From an uncultured Dehalococcoidia bacterium (lineage in GTDB: Bacteria; Chloroflexota; Dehalococcoidia; Lucifugimonadales; Lucifugimonadaceae), in NCBI GenBank assembly GCA_913048295.1, contig CAJWWK010000016.1:1-41491 (forward strand): DNA of 41,491 bases, in the 5' to 3' direction. The notes under the pieces were generated by a model. The model saw only the letters and a program-made list of their open reading frames with translations, ran no database searches and was not told where the DNA came from. The position numbers were made by a program, and so were the translations under genes. Positions 24,214 through 33,081 of the stretch are shown here, piece by piece. How positions within the stretch are numbered: position 1 is the first letter of the stretch; each line of letters begins with the position of its first letter.

Positions 24214-26064
24214 ATGCCGATTCAAGTTTTAAGCGACGAACTCTCCTCCCGCATTGCCGCTGGTGAGGTAATCGAACGCCCGGCCTCGGTGGTAAAAGAG
24301 CTGGTTGAAAACTCGCTCGACGCCGGATCGACCAGGATTGACGTGCAGGTTGTAGGTGGCGGTGCCAACTTGATCAGCGTGGTCGATAACGGGGACGGTA
24401 TACCGGCCGACGAGCTGCCGCTGGCTTTCGAGCGGTTCGCCACCTCAAAAATCGACGAAACGTCCGATCTGATCGCAATTGGCACACTCGGCTTCAGGGG
24501 TGAGGCCCTCCCGTCGATCGCATCTGTGGCGCGGGTCGAGATAACTTCACGACACGGCGGGGAGGAAGCGGGAGCCAGCTACGTGGTCGATTTCGGTAAG
24601 CCCGGTCTGCTGGAAGCTGCCGGCGCTCCGCAGGGCACTCGAATTTCGGTTTCCGGGTTGTTCACGAACGTACCGGCGCGGCTAAAATTCCTCGGCTCAG
24701 GCGGTCGTGAGCTTTCGCGCATCCAGAGGATGCTGGCATCGCTGGCGCTGGTCTGCCCACATGTAGCGTTCAGCCTTGCCGCCGATGGGCGTGAGCGCCT
24801 TCGCACAGTCGGTTCCGGCGGCATTCTCGATGCGGTGTCCGGTGTTTACGGTCAGAAAATTGCCGATCAGATGCTGCTGCTGGAGGCGGACGAATCGGCG
24901 GCATTTTCCATCGACGGATTGATCAGTTCGCCATCGCTCAACCGGTCGAACCGTACTTATATGACCCTGTCCGTGAACGGCCGATGGATCCAATCGCGCC
25001 GCCTTACCTACGCGATCGAGCAGGCCTACTACGGCTTCCTGCCGGAGAGGCGATTTCCGATTGCTGTTGCCAGGGTTCATACCCCGCTCGACGATGTGGA
25101 CGCTAACGTGCACCCGGCCAAGACCGAGGTACGTTTTTTGCGCGAAGACCTCGTCTACTCTGTCGTCCAGCGCGCGGTCCGTGGCGTTCTCAGCGCACAT
25201 GCCCCGGTGCATGCGCTGGGATCGGGGCGGGCAGGTGGTTCGCAGGGTCTCCTGAGGACCCCTGTCAGCCCGGGAAACAGGGTGCCCGGCGACGGTGATC
25301 GAACGAAACCGCCTGCCGGTGGTGGTTATTCGCAGTGGCCAGGGCCGTTCGTACTTACCGAGACGGAGGCCGTTCCCACGGACGGCATCGATTCCACGCA
25401 AGCGCCACTGACCGAACCCGGCGCGCCGGTCGCGGCCGGACCGGGGGATGCGCCCAATTCCGCTGCCACGCCCAGGGATACCCTCCCGGTGTTACGGGTG
25501 ATTGGCCAATCGCATGAGACCTATATCGTCGCCGAAGGTCCCGGTGGTGTGTACCTGATCGACCAACACGCGGCGCACGAACGAGTTACGTTTGAGCGTG
25601 TGAAGGCGCGGTTCGACGACAACGCCAGCGAGTCGCAACCGCTACTCGAACCCGCGACCGTTGATCTCGCGCCCGGGATGCTGACGACAGTTCACGAACA
25701 TATGGAAGACTTGAGCAGGGTCGGGTGGGGTGTTGAAGAGTTTGGGAGCAGCAGCCTTATCGTTCGCAGCGTCCCGGCTTCACTGGCCACCAGGGCGAGC
25801 GGCGACGGTGCGGGCCGCGTCCTCGTCAACGTGCTCGACGAGTTGAGTGAAGGTGGCTCGAGGGAATCGTGGCGGGAGAGAATGCTGGCATCGATCGCCT
25901 GCCATTCTTCGGTGCGTGCGGGTCAGATGCTTTCGCCAGATGAGTGTAAAAACCTGATCCGACAGCTGGAAAAAACCGAACACCCCAATACCTGCCCCCA
26001 TGGTCGACCGACCATCATCCAGTTGACAGTTGGCGATCTCGAGCGCGAGTTCAAAAGGGGCTAG
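24214..26064 (+). CDS. mutL: DNA mismatch repair protein MutL (endonuclease type)
   Basis: A 616-residue MutL. The N-terminal GHKL ATPase shows ENSLDAG (32-38, with the Mg-binding Asn33), DNGDGIP (58-64), ATSKI (76-80) and GFRGEALPSIASV (93-105). A transducer domain runs to about 330, and a proline/glycine-rich linker covers about 330-425. The C-terminal domain has the metal-dependent nicking motif DQHAAHERVTFE (450-461), which fits DQHA-x2-E-x4-E exactly, plus ACHSSVR (about 562-568) and CPHGRP (594-599). So this MutL should nick DNA itself, as in bacteria without MutH. It is encoded alone here; mutS is not in the window. Confidence 0.97.
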   Translation: MPIQVLSDELSSRIAAGEVIERPASVVKELVENSLDAGSTRIDVQVVGGGANLISVVDNGDGIPADELPLAFERFATSKIDETSDLIAIGTLGFRGEALPSIASVARVEITSRHGGEEAGASYVVDFGKPGLLEAAGAPQGTRISVSGLFTNVPARLKFLGSGGRELSRIQRMLASLALVCPHVAFSLAADGRERLRTVGSGGILDAVSGVYGQKIADQMLLLEADESAAFSIDGLISSPSLNRSNRTYMTLSVNGRWIQSRRLTYAIEQAYYGFLPERRFPIAVARVHTPLDDVDANVHPAKTEVRFLREDLVYSVVQRAVRGVLSAHAPVHALGSGRAGGSQGLLRTPVSPGNRVPGDGDRTKPPAGGGYSQWPGPFVLTETEAVPTDGIDSTQAPLTEPGAPVAAGPGDAPNSAATPRDTLPVLRVIGQSHETYIVAEGPGGVYLIDQHAAHERVTFERVKARFDDNASESQPLLEPATVDLAPGMLTTVHEHMEDLSRVGWGVEEFGSSSLIVRSVPASLATRASGDGAGRVLVNVLDELSEGGSRESWRERMLASIACHSSVRAGQMLSPDECKNLIRQLEKTEHPNTCPHGRPTIIQLTVGDLEREFKRG

Positions 26065-26098
26065 AAGTGTCTCATCCGAAGGCGCGGGGCATCGCGGT

Positions 26099-26941
26099 TC
26101 ACAGCAGGGGCGAGCCGGCCACCGGGTGCCGGAACTGGTAAACCGCGTTTTGTGCGCTGCCGCAAACAAAGACGGTCTTCATATCGTCGCCACCGAACGC
26201 CAGGTTGGCCGGTGCCCAGTCGGACACGTGGTATAGATCGAGCAGGTCGCCTGACGCGCTCAGGTATGCTATCGCCCGGATGCCCGGCAGCGTCTGGAGG
26301 ATATTGCCTTCAATATCGACCGCCAACCCGTCGGGATTACCCGGCTCGCGGAACCTCCGTACAAGTCGCTGATCGAGTAGGCGCCCATCATCGTCAATCG
26401 TGAAACACACCAGGCGCTGGGCACGCGTCTCAGACACATAGACCTCATTTTTGTCGGCAGAAACTGCAATTCCGTTGGGGTAGGCCAACTCGTTCGCGAA
26501 AGCGCCGACCGTCCCGTCGGGGGTCGCACGGTATACAGGACTGATCGCCGGGTCGGGAAGGGGGCGTCTTACCGGATCGGTGAACAACAGGTCGCCATTT
26601 GGAAGAAAACAGAGGTCGTTCGGACCGCCCAGGGCCGTGCCTTCGTAGCCGTCGACGAATGTCTCGATCTGGCCGTCCGCATCAATGTGCAGAATCGCCT
26701 TTAGATCAGCGTCGGCGACATACATTTCGCCCGCCCTGTTGAACACCAGTCCGTTGGGGCGACCTCCCGTTTTTGCCACCTGTTTAATTCCGCCATCGGG
26801 TGAGACGCATATGATCGAGGCGTCCTCGGCGCTTACCAGGTACAGCTCGCCGTCAGGACCGATCGCCGGCCCCTCCGGGCCGCTTATTCCGGAGGCAAGG
26901 ACCTTGAAGTCGGCAGGGATATTGGTGAGGTCGGTGGTCAT
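26099..26941 (-). CDS. SMP-30/gluconolactonase-like beta-propeller protein
   Basis: A 280-residue six-bladed propeller of the SMP-30/gluconolactonase/LRE family, which hydrolyses sugar lactones with a divalent metal. Metal-site candidates are the Glu in ISGPEGPAIG, the Asn in GGPNDLCF, the Asn in AYPNGIAVS and the Asp in NPDGLAVD. The start is set at ATG 26941 (MTTDLTNIPADFKVL); the longer frame to 27028 adds 29 residues that do not fit the family and runs into the control region. No signal peptide is visible. It is divergent from the TetR gene, with the TetR-type operator between them, so it may belong to the same regulon. Confidence 0.8.
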   Translation of the reverse strand: MTTDLTNIPADFKVLASGISGPEGPAIGPDGELYLVSAEDASIICVSPDGGIKQVAKTGGRPNGLVFNRAGEMYVADADLKAILHIDADGQIETFVDGYEGTALGGPNDLCFLPNGDLLFTDPVRRPLPDPAISPVYRATPDGTVGAFANELAYPNGIAVSADKNEVYVSETRAQRLVCFTIDDDGRLLDQRLVRRFREPGNPDGLAVDIEGNILQTLPGIRAIAYLSASGDLLDLYHVSDWAPANLAFGGDDMKTVFVCGSAQNAVYQFRHPVAGSPLL

Positions 26942-27027
26942 GGGAATCAGGTGAAGAATAGGCGTCGCCCCAGTGGTGCACAAGCTGCCCCCGTCGAGTC
27001 GGTGATTGTTACCTTCCAAAATCCTCA

Positions 27028-27056
27028 TTGTCCGCCCGCGAGGGTGGCGGTAGAAT
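27028..27056 (+). promoter_or_regulatory. Sigma70-type promoter of the tetR-menaquinone operon
   Basis: TTGTCC (27028-27033) and TAGAAT (27051-27056) with a 17-bp spacer. Transcription would start near 27063, directly before the inverted-repeat operator at 27067-27088, as expected for a repressible promoter. Confidence 0.5.
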
Positions 27057-27066
27057 GAGATTCAAC

Positions 27067-27088
27067 AAACCGACTGGTCGGTCGGTTT
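27067..27088. promoter_or_regulatory. TetR-type operator (inverted repeat)
   Basis: Two perfect 8-bp arms, AAACCGAC and GTCGGTTT, around a 6-bp centre TGGTCG. The ACCGAC/GTCGGT type of half-site is common for TetR/AcrR regulators. It lies between the divergent SMP-30 and tetR genes, at the likely transcription start, so the TetR protein at 27141 probably binds it to control itself and the genes behind it. Confidence 0.7.
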
Positions 27089-27140
27089 ACGTTGCGATTT
27101 TCGCACCGGCCTATCCGAACGACACAATCGAAAGCCCACC

Positions 27141-27779
27141 GTGTCTCAATCATCAGCCAAACAGCGCTCACAGACCCGCGAGCGCATCCTTGAATCAGCC
27201 GAGCTTGTGTTCGCAGACAATGGATATCACGACGCGCTGGTAGATGAAATCGGCAGGCGGACCTCGATGTCGAAGGGCGGGTTGTATTTTCATTTTCCCA
27301 GCAAGGAAGACCTGTTTTTTGCGGTGATGGACCGCCTGGCCAACAAACTGGTACGCCGCGCCAAGAAGGCTGCCGCAAAGGCCGACTCGCCGGTCGCCGC
27401 GGCCGAGGCAGCACTTGGTGCGGTGGTATCGGCTCTGTCGAAACAAAAACGACTGGCCCGCCTGCTGGTTACCCAGGGCTACAGCATGGGCAACGCCTTC
27501 GAGAAAAAGCGCACCGAGATATTCGAGCGGTTTGCAAGCGTAATCCGGAGCCAGCTTGATGCGGCCGTCGAAGCGGGTGAGATCGACGAACTCGACACCG
27601 GCCTTGCTGCACGCGTCTGGTTGGGAGCAGTGAACGAAGTCGTCGTGCACTGGCTGTTTTCGGGCGGACCATCACCGTCCGAGACGGCACCCGAACTGAA
27701 AAGGCTGCTCGTGGCGTCGATAGGTGCCCCGGTTACCGGGCCGAAACCCGAATCGGGGTGGAAAGTAGTGCTGGAATGA
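27141..27779 (+). CDS. TetR/AcrR-family repressor
   Basis: A 212-residue regulator. Residues 8-60 form the TetR DNA-binding domain (RERILESAELVFADNGYHDALVDEIGRR followed by the recognition helix in MSKGGLYFHFPSKEDL). The rest is an all-helical ligand domain resembling the TetR_C groups of fatty-acid/acyl-CoA or xenobiotic sensors. The start is GTG 27141. The stop overlaps the mqnP start (ATGA), so the repressor is translated as the first member of the menaquinone operon. The ligand is not known; a quinone or prenyl/acyl metabolite would make sense but is a guess. Confidence 0.9.
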   Translation: MSQSSAKQRSQTRERILESAELVFADNGYHDALVDEIGRRTSMSKGGLYFHFPSKEDLFFAVMDRLANKLVRRAKKAAAKADSPVAAAEAALGAVVSALSKQKRLARLLVTQGYSMGNAFEKKRTEIFERFASVIRSQLDAAVEAGEIDELDTGLAARVWLGAVNEVVVHWLFSGGPSPSETAPELKRLLVASIGAPVTGPKPESGWKVVLE

Positions 27780-28660
27780 CCAACACCGTTTCTCACACCG
27801 GCACAGAAAGCTGGCGACGCCTGGGCATTTTCCTCGAGTCCATCAAGTTCCAGCACTCTGTCTTTGCACTGCCCTTCGCGATTCTCGCGGCGTTTTTATC
27901 TGCCAGCGGTTGGCCTGACTGGGCCCTACTTGCCTGGGTGGTGCTGGCGATGGTCGGGATGCGAACCTTCGGCATGGCGGCGAACCGGCTGATCGATGCC
28001 GAGATCGACGCACGGAACCCTCGCACGGCTACCAGGGCGATACCCGTAGGGACGATAAGCCGCGCTGCGATGGCTGCCTACATGTTTGCAGCGGGCTTGA
28101 TCTTCGGAATTGCGACATCGCAACTCGATCCGGTTACGTGGCGACTCGCTCCCATCCCGCTGGCCGTGATGATCGGCTACCCGTACCTGAAGCGCTTCAC
28201 CTGGCTGGCCCACTTCGGCATGGGTGCGGTCTATCTCATTGTCCCACCTGCGGTGTCGCTGGCGCTGACCGGCAGCATGCCCTTCGGATTCGTTCTGATC
28301 GGTCTCGGTTCGATGGCGTGGGTTGCCGGTTTCGATGTGTTGTACGCGACAGCCGATTTCAAGATCGACCGTGAGCAGGGCCTCCATTCGATTCCCGCGA
28401 AATTCGGGATTCCGGCCGCCCTCGTGGCGTCAAGGGTGCTGCACGTGGTGGCAGTGATGCTGCTTGCGTTTGCGGGCATCGTGTTCGGCGCGGGAGCACT
28501 GTATTTCGTTGGCGTCGCGGCTGCCGCGGTATTGCTTACATACGAACAGTCGCTGGTATCGGCCAGCGGCCTTTCAAAACTGGACATGGCATTTTTCACG
28601 ATGAACGGCGTGATCGCACTGGTTTTCGGTACTTTCGTAGTAATTGGTGAGGTGATCTGA
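27776..28660 (+). CDS. mqnP: Menaquinone-pathway prenyltransferase (UbiA family, MqnP)
   Basis: A 294-residue membrane prenyltransferase with 8-9 hydrophobic segments. The first Asp-rich motif is NRLIDAEIDARNPRT (N70, D74, D78) and the second DVLYATADFKIDREQG (D187, D194, D198); both bind the Mg-pyrophosphate of the polyprenyl donor. In the futalosine route this enzyme joins the polyprenyl chain to 1,4-dihydroxy-6-naphthoate. The start at ATG 27776 overlaps tetR by four bases; a longer frame from 27758 is less likely. The next gene, ubiX, starts on the last base of the stop codon. Confidence 0.88.
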   Translation: MTNTVSHTGTESWRRLGIFLESIKFQHSVFALPFAILAAFLSASGWPDWALLAWVVLAMVGMRTFGMAANRLIDAEIDARNPRTATRAIPVGTISRAAMAAYMFAAGLIFGIATSQLDPVTWRLAPIPLAVMIGYPYLKRFTWLAHFGMGAVYLIVPPAVSLALTGSMPFGFVLIGLGSMAWVAGFDVLYATADFKIDREQGLHSIPAKFGIPAALVASRVLHVVAVMLLAFAGIVFGAGALYFVGVAAAAVLLTYEQSLVSASGLSKLDMAFFTMNGVIALVFGTFVVIGEVI

Positions 28661-29301
28661 TGGGCGTTTATGTGCTTGGAATCGCCGGGGCCAGCGGCAC
28701 CCCGTACGCAAGGCGTGTTCTCGAACAGATGTTAGGGGCCGGTCATGATGTGAAAGCCGTGATAACCGACGCCGGTCGCAAGGTGCTCGCTGTCGAGGAA
28801 GACCTTGTGTTGACCGGGAACACCGAAGCCGACACGCCCACCCTGCTTGAGTGGGCAAACGTTCCCGATTTCGCAGGAACTTTTGAGTTGTATCACCACA
28901 AGGACGTGGCGGCGCCGATAGCCTCGGGTTCGTTCGCTGTCGATGGCATGGTCGTCGTACCGTGCTCAGGCGGGACGCTCGGGCGCATCGCCCATGGCAT
29001 TTCGAACGGTCTTCTCGAACGGGCAGCGGATGTGTGCCTGAAAGAGCGAAGACGGTTGGTGCTTGTCCCGCGCGAAATGCCCCTCAGCCTGATCCACCTG
29101 CGGAACATGACTGCGGTCACCGAGGCTGGGGCGATCGTATTGCCCGCTTCGCCCGGGTTCTACCATAATCCGAAAAGCATCGACGACCTTGTCGACATGG
29201 TCGCGGGAAGAATTCTTGCATCGCTCGGGATCGACTCTAAGGTAATGAAAACCTGGCTCGGACCGGAACCTCAGGGCTATTCTGAAGAGGTAATCCAGTA
29301 G
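28660..29301 (+). CDS. ubiX: Flavin prenyltransferase UbiX
   Basis: A 213-residue UbiX/Pad1 protein that attaches a dimethylallyl group to FMN to make prenylated FMN, the cofactor of UbiD decarboxylases. Motifs are the FMN-binding GIAGASGTPYARRVLEQM at the start, VVVPCSGGTLGRIAHGISNGLLERAADV in the middle, and the phosphate-side RRRLVLVPREMPLSLIHLRNM, followed by LPASPGFYHNP. Length is normal. It overlaps mqnP by one base and is followed without a gap by the ubiD-type gene it should serve. Confidence 0.93.
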   Translation: MGVYVLGIAGASGTPYARRVLEQMLGAGHDVKAVITDAGRKVLAVEEDLVLTGNTEADTPTLLEWANVPDFAGTFELYHHKDVAAPIASGSFAVDGMVVVPCSGGTLGRIAHGISNGLLERAADVCLKERRRLVLVPREMPLSLIHLRNMTAVTEAGAIVLPASPGFYHNPKSIDDLVDMVAGRILASLGIDSKVMKTWLGPEPQGYSEEVIQ

Positions 29302-31062
29302 GTGGCGTTTACCGACCTGCAGTCGTTCCTCAAACTCCTGGAAAAAGAGGGTGAGATCCACCGGGTGACCGAGGAAGTCGACGCCGAGCTTGAAGTGACC
29401 GAAATCGCGACCCGTGCCGTGAAAGAGGGCCTTCCCGCGCTACTGTTTGAAAACGTGAAGGGCTCCGATTATCCGCTGGTCATCAACTCGATGGCCTCGA
29501 TGCGGCGGATCGAGCTTGCACTGGGCCGACCTCCCGAGGCGCTTGGAGAAGAGATCGTGAGGTTCATGGAAGACGTGAACCCTCCGAGCCCCGGTGCATT
29601 CTGGCGCAATAGAAAAACCGGCTGGCGGCTACTGAAGATCAGGCCGAAAAACACACGGCGGGCGCTTTCGCAGCAGGTCGTCGAAGAGCCCCGGCTCGAT
29701 CGGCTTCCCATATTGAAATGCTGGCCTGAAGACGGCGGCCGGTTTGTCACCCTGCCCCTCGTGATCAGCCGCGATCCGGAGACCGGTGCCGGGAACATGG
29801 GCATGTACCGAATGCAGGTGTACGACCAGCGCACAACGGGCATGCACATGCAGATTCAGAAGGGTGGGGGCTTCCACTACCAGCTTGCCGAAAGACAGGG
29901 CAGGCCGCTGGAAATGGCGGTGGCGGTAGGTGGCGACCCCTCGCTGATCCTCGCCGCCATCATGCCGCTACCTGAGGGTCTCGACGAGGTCGCCTTTTCG
30001 GGCATCGTACGGGGTCAGAGAACGCCACTGACGAAGGCCAAAACTATTGATCTAAGGGTCCCTGCGCACGCTGAGTTCGTGTTCGAGGGCGTTGTAAAGC
30101 CGGGGGTGCGCCGACTGGAGGGCCCGTTTGGCGACCATTTCGGCCACTATTCGCAGGCCGCCGATCACCCGGTGTTTGAAATTACCCGTGTCACACGTCG
30201 CAAAAACGCGATATACCCGGCGACGGTCGTTGGCAGGCCCCCGCAGGAAGACCGGTATCTTGGCGACGCCGCTCAGCTGGCACTGACCCCGCTGATCCGA
30301 CTTTTGCGACGCGAGATCAGGGACATGTGGGCCTACTACGAGGCCGGATTTCACAATCTGCTGGTCGTTTCGGTCGATCCTCGTTATGCCCGCGAACCAA
30401 TTAAGACGGCGCTTGGCCTGTTCGGGGAAGGACAGCTTTCACTGACCAAGACGCTGGTGTTGGTTGGCCCCGACGTGAACCCGCGCAACCCGGGGCAGGT
30501 CATGCAGGCGATCAGGCGCAATTTTGATGCTGAAGAAGATTTTCACCTGATCGCCCGGACCGCAGCCGACACGCTCGATTTCACCGGCGAAGCGGTGCAC
30601 AAGGGTTCGAAGATGATCCTCGATGCGACCGCCGGACCAGACGGCGAAGGTTCCTCCACTGCTGTGGCGCTTCCGGCAGATATCGGTTCGATAGCCCCCG
30701 GCATCAGGAAACACCGGCTCGTTGGTAAGACCATGCTGGTCGTGCAGACGGCAGGCGAGGGGAGAGTGGTGGTACAGAAGCTTGTCGATAACCCGTTACT
30801 TGGCGGCGTGAAGATCGTTGCTGCCGTTTCCGATGACGTCGATCTCGACGACAACGAGAGTCTCCTCTGGGGGATCTTCACCAGGTTCGACGCGGTGAGG
30901 GACGTGGTGTTCTCGCGATCTGAGTTCCGTGGCCTGGCCCCGGTGTATTCGGGTGTTATGGGTATCGATGCAACGTGGAAGCAGGGCTATCAGCCGCCGC
31001 TGGTCATGGATCCTGAAATAGTGAAGAAAGTGGATGCTAAATGGTCCCGTTACTGGAACTAG
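29302..31062 (+). CDS. mqnL: UbiD-family decarboxylase of menaquinone synthesis (MqnL)
   Basis: A 586-residue UbiD-type decarboxylase dependent on prenylated FMN. In this pathway it removes the carboxyl group from the prenylated dihydroxynaphthoate. Family marks are the N-terminal LFENVKGSDYPLVIN, the central GNMGMYRMQVYD, and the active-site block RRLEGPFGDHFGHYS; LRRE and HNLLVVSVDPRYARE follow. It is longer than E. coli UbiD (about 500), with extra sequence mainly at the C terminus. The GTG start at 29302 abuts the ubiX stop; the 3' end overlaps mqnE by 22 bp. Confidence 0.9.
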   Translation: MAFTDLQSFLKLLEKEGEIHRVTEEVDAELEVTEIATRAVKEGLPALLFENVKGSDYPLVINSMASMRRIELALGRPPEALGEEIVRFMEDVNPPSPGAFWRNRKTGWRLLKIRPKNTRRALSQQVVEEPRLDRLPILKCWPEDGGRFVTLPLVISRDPETGAGNMGMYRMQVYDQRTTGMHMQIQKGGGFHYQLAERQGRPLEMAVAVGGDPSLILAAIMPLPEGLDEVAFSGIVRGQRTPLTKAKTIDLRVPAHAEFVFEGVVKPGVRRLEGPFGDHFGHYSQAADHPVFEITRVTRRKNAIYPATVVGRPPQEDRYLGDAAQLALTPLIRLLRREIRDMWAYYEAGFHNLLVVSVDPRYAREPIKTALGLFGEGQLSLTKTLVLVGPDVNPRNPGQVMQAIRRNFDAEEDFHLIARTAADTLDFTGEAVHKGSKMILDATAGPDGEGSSTAVALPADIGSIAPGIRKHRLVGKTMLVVQTAGEGRVVVQKLVDNPLLGGVKIVAAVSDDVDLDDNESLLWGIFTRFDAVRDVVFSRSEFRGLAPVYSGVMGIDATWKQGYQPPLVMDPEIVKKVDAKWSRYWN

Positions 31063-32165
31063 CCGACCCTGAAGTTCAGGTCGATATTCATCTTTCGGAC
31101 AGGCGTCTTTTCCCGATCTGGGACAAGGTCCAGGCCGGGGACAGGCTCTCGGGTGCCGAGGGTGTCACGCTGCTCGATTCCGACGATATTTCGGGCGTTG
31201 GGCGGATGGCCGATTTCGCGAAGAAGCGGGTTACCGGCGATAAGGTTTACTTTGTGCTGAACCGTCACGTGAACCCGACGAATATCTGCGTACTCAGCTG
31301 CAAGTTCTGTGACTTTGCAAAGAAACCGGGCGATGAGGACGCCTACGAGATGACCGTCGAAGAGATTCTCGATCACGTCGACGACGATATCCACGAGATT
31401 CACATTGTTGGCGGACACCACCCGACGTGGCCGTTCGAATACTACGTCGAGATGATTCGGGCCATTCATGAAAAGAATCCAAAGCTTCAGATCAAGGCCT
31501 TTACCGCTTCTGAAATCGACTATTTTCAACGCCGCTGGAAGGTCACTCCCGAAGAATCGCTTGCGATCTTGAAAGAGGCGGGCCTGCAGTCGATGCCGGG
31601 CGGTGGCGCGGAGGTCTTTTCACCCAGGGTTCACAAGATATTGCTCCCCGGCAAGGCGAACGGCGACCGGTGGGCGGATATCCACAAGATCGCACACCGG
31701 ATGGGTATTCCGACGAACTGCACGCTTCTGTACGGACATATTGAGACGTTTGAAGAGCGGGTCGATCACCTGATCCGCTTACGGAACATCCAGGACGAGA
31801 CCGGCGGGTTCCTGGCCTTTATCCCGCTCGAGTACCAGGTTGGAATGACCCGGTTGCGACCCCGCCACACGCCCGCCATGGACGATCTGAAGATGATCGC
31901 GACGGCCCGGTTGATGCTCGACAACATCAAGTACATCAAGAGCTACTGGGTAATGCTCGGCGAGGCGACTGCGAGCATCGGGCTGAACTTCGGTGCGAAC
32001 GACCTGGACGGCACGATCGGAAAAGAGCGGATCGCGCACGCTGCACTGGCCGATTCCCCGGCCGGTAGGGCGAGGGAGCGTATGGCTTGGTCGATCAGGG
32101 AAGCACGGAGAATCCCGGTTGAACGTGACGCCCTGTACAACGAGATAAAAGTTTATGAGTACTAA
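31041..32165 (+). CDS. mqnE: Aminofutalosine synthase (radical SAM, MqnE)
   Basis: A 374-residue radical SAM enzyme. The cluster motif CVLSCKFC gives C83, C87 and C90 (CxxxCxxC), preceded by NRHVNPTNI as in the Mqn group. IVGGHHPTWPFEYY, KAFTASEID and LQSMPGGGAEVFSPRVH match MqnE rather than MqnC or CofH. It adds the adenosyl radical of SAM to the MqnA product and releases CO2 to give aminodeoxyfutalosine. Its start lies 22 bp inside mqnL and its end overlaps mqnA by 11 bp, showing tight coupling. Confidence 0.95.
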   Translation: MVPLLELADPEVQVDIHLSDRRLFPIWDKVQAGDRLSGAEGVTLLDSDDISGVGRMADFAKKRVTGDKVYFVLNRHVNPTNICVLSCKFCDFAKKPGDEDAYEMTVEEILDHVDDDIHEIHIVGGHHPTWPFEYYVEMIRAIHEKNPKLQIKAFTASEIDYFQRRWKVTPEESLAILKEAGLQSMPGGGAEVFSPRVHKILLPGKANGDRWADIHKIAHRMGIPTNCTLLYGHIETFEERVDHLIRLRNIQDETGGFLAFIPLEYQVGMTRLRPRHTPAMDDLKMIATARLMLDNIKYIKSYWVMLGEATASIGLNFGANDLDGTIGKERIAHAALADSPAGRARERMAWSIREARRIPVERDALYNEIKVYEY

Positions 32166-33024
32166 TCGGTCCGTTCCCACGGACCAGCTTATTGAGCCCG
32201 GAAGTTCCGGCCTGAGGGTCGGGCACATGACTTACCTCAACTCGGAAGTGTTTTATCGACACCTGCCTGAGGAATCGTGCGAATTGGTCGCGATGCCGCC
32301 TCGCGCAATGGCCGCTGCCGTGGATCGCGGCGATCTCGCAGCAGGGCCATTGCCGACAGCCGAGGTGTTCAGACTCGGCGACGCCGTGCGACCGCTCGGC
32401 AATCTAGGGGTCGCTTCGGACGGATCCGCGAACAGCGTGTTCCTGTTTTCGCACCTGCCCGTAGACAAGCTCAACGGCAAAAGAATTGCGGTGACCACAC
32501 ATACTGCCACTTCGATACAACTGCTGAGGGTGTTGTTCGCCGATCTGTGGAACGTGTCCGGACACGAATTCGTTCGGACCGATGAGTCGCACGACGCAGC
32601 GCTCTGGATTGGCGATCCAGCGCTGGAGCGCCGTTCATCCGGGCAGTACCCGTACCGCTACGACCTGGGCCGGTCGTGGAAGGGGTTGACGGGCCTCCCG
32701 TTCGTTTTCGCCGAGTGGGTGATTCGCGCAGATGTTCCACGCGAGAGGGCCAATCAACTGGAACGGCTGGTTTCGCAAGCCACTCAAGCCGGAACGGATT
32801 TTTTTTCAGTTCTCAAGATCAGTCGAGAAAGAGCTACCCCGGGCATGTCAGAATCGGATGTCGCCGATTATATTCGGGCCTTCACATATTTCCTGGGCCC
32901 GAGAGAGCGAAGAGGTCAGCAGGAGTTCAGGCGGAGGCTCGAACTGTTGCCAGAATGGCGACCGCCATCGCTGGAAAATGTAATCGTCGAGCAGGCGAAA
33001 CACGAGGTTATTTCCACCGCGTAA
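32155..33024 (+). CDS. mqnA: Chorismate dehydratase (MqnA)
   Basis: A 289-residue periplasmic-binding-like fold enzyme (VitK2_biosynth family) that dehydrates chorismate to 3-[(1-carboxyvinyl)oxy]benzoate, the first step of the futalosine route. The start of the domain is LRVGHMTYLNSEVFYRHL (residues 20-37), followed by PPRAMAAAVDRGDLAAGPLPTAE and VTTHTATSIQLLRVL, and GLPFVFAEWVIR in the C-terminal lobe. It overlaps mqnE by 11 bp. A 57-bp gap with a GC-rich hairpin and a purine-rich stretch follows before mqnC. Confidence 0.92.
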   Translation: MSTNRSVPTDQLIEPGSSGLRVGHMTYLNSEVFYRHLPEESCELVAMPPRAMAAAVDRGDLAAGPLPTAEVFRLGDAVRPLGNLGVASDGSANSVFLFSHLPVDKLNGKRIAVTTHTATSIQLLRVLFADLWNVSGHEFVRTDESHDAALWIGDPALERRSSGQYPYRYDLGRSWKGLTGLPFVFAEWVIRADVPRERANQLERLVSQATQAGTDFFSVLKISRERATPGMSESDVADYIRAFTYFLGPRERRGQQEFRRRLELLPEWRPPSLENVIVEQAKHEVISTA

Positions 33025-33081
33025 TCGATGTGCACCGCGGAGGCCGCGGCCACACCCTGAGTCAAAAAAAAGAAAAGAAAA

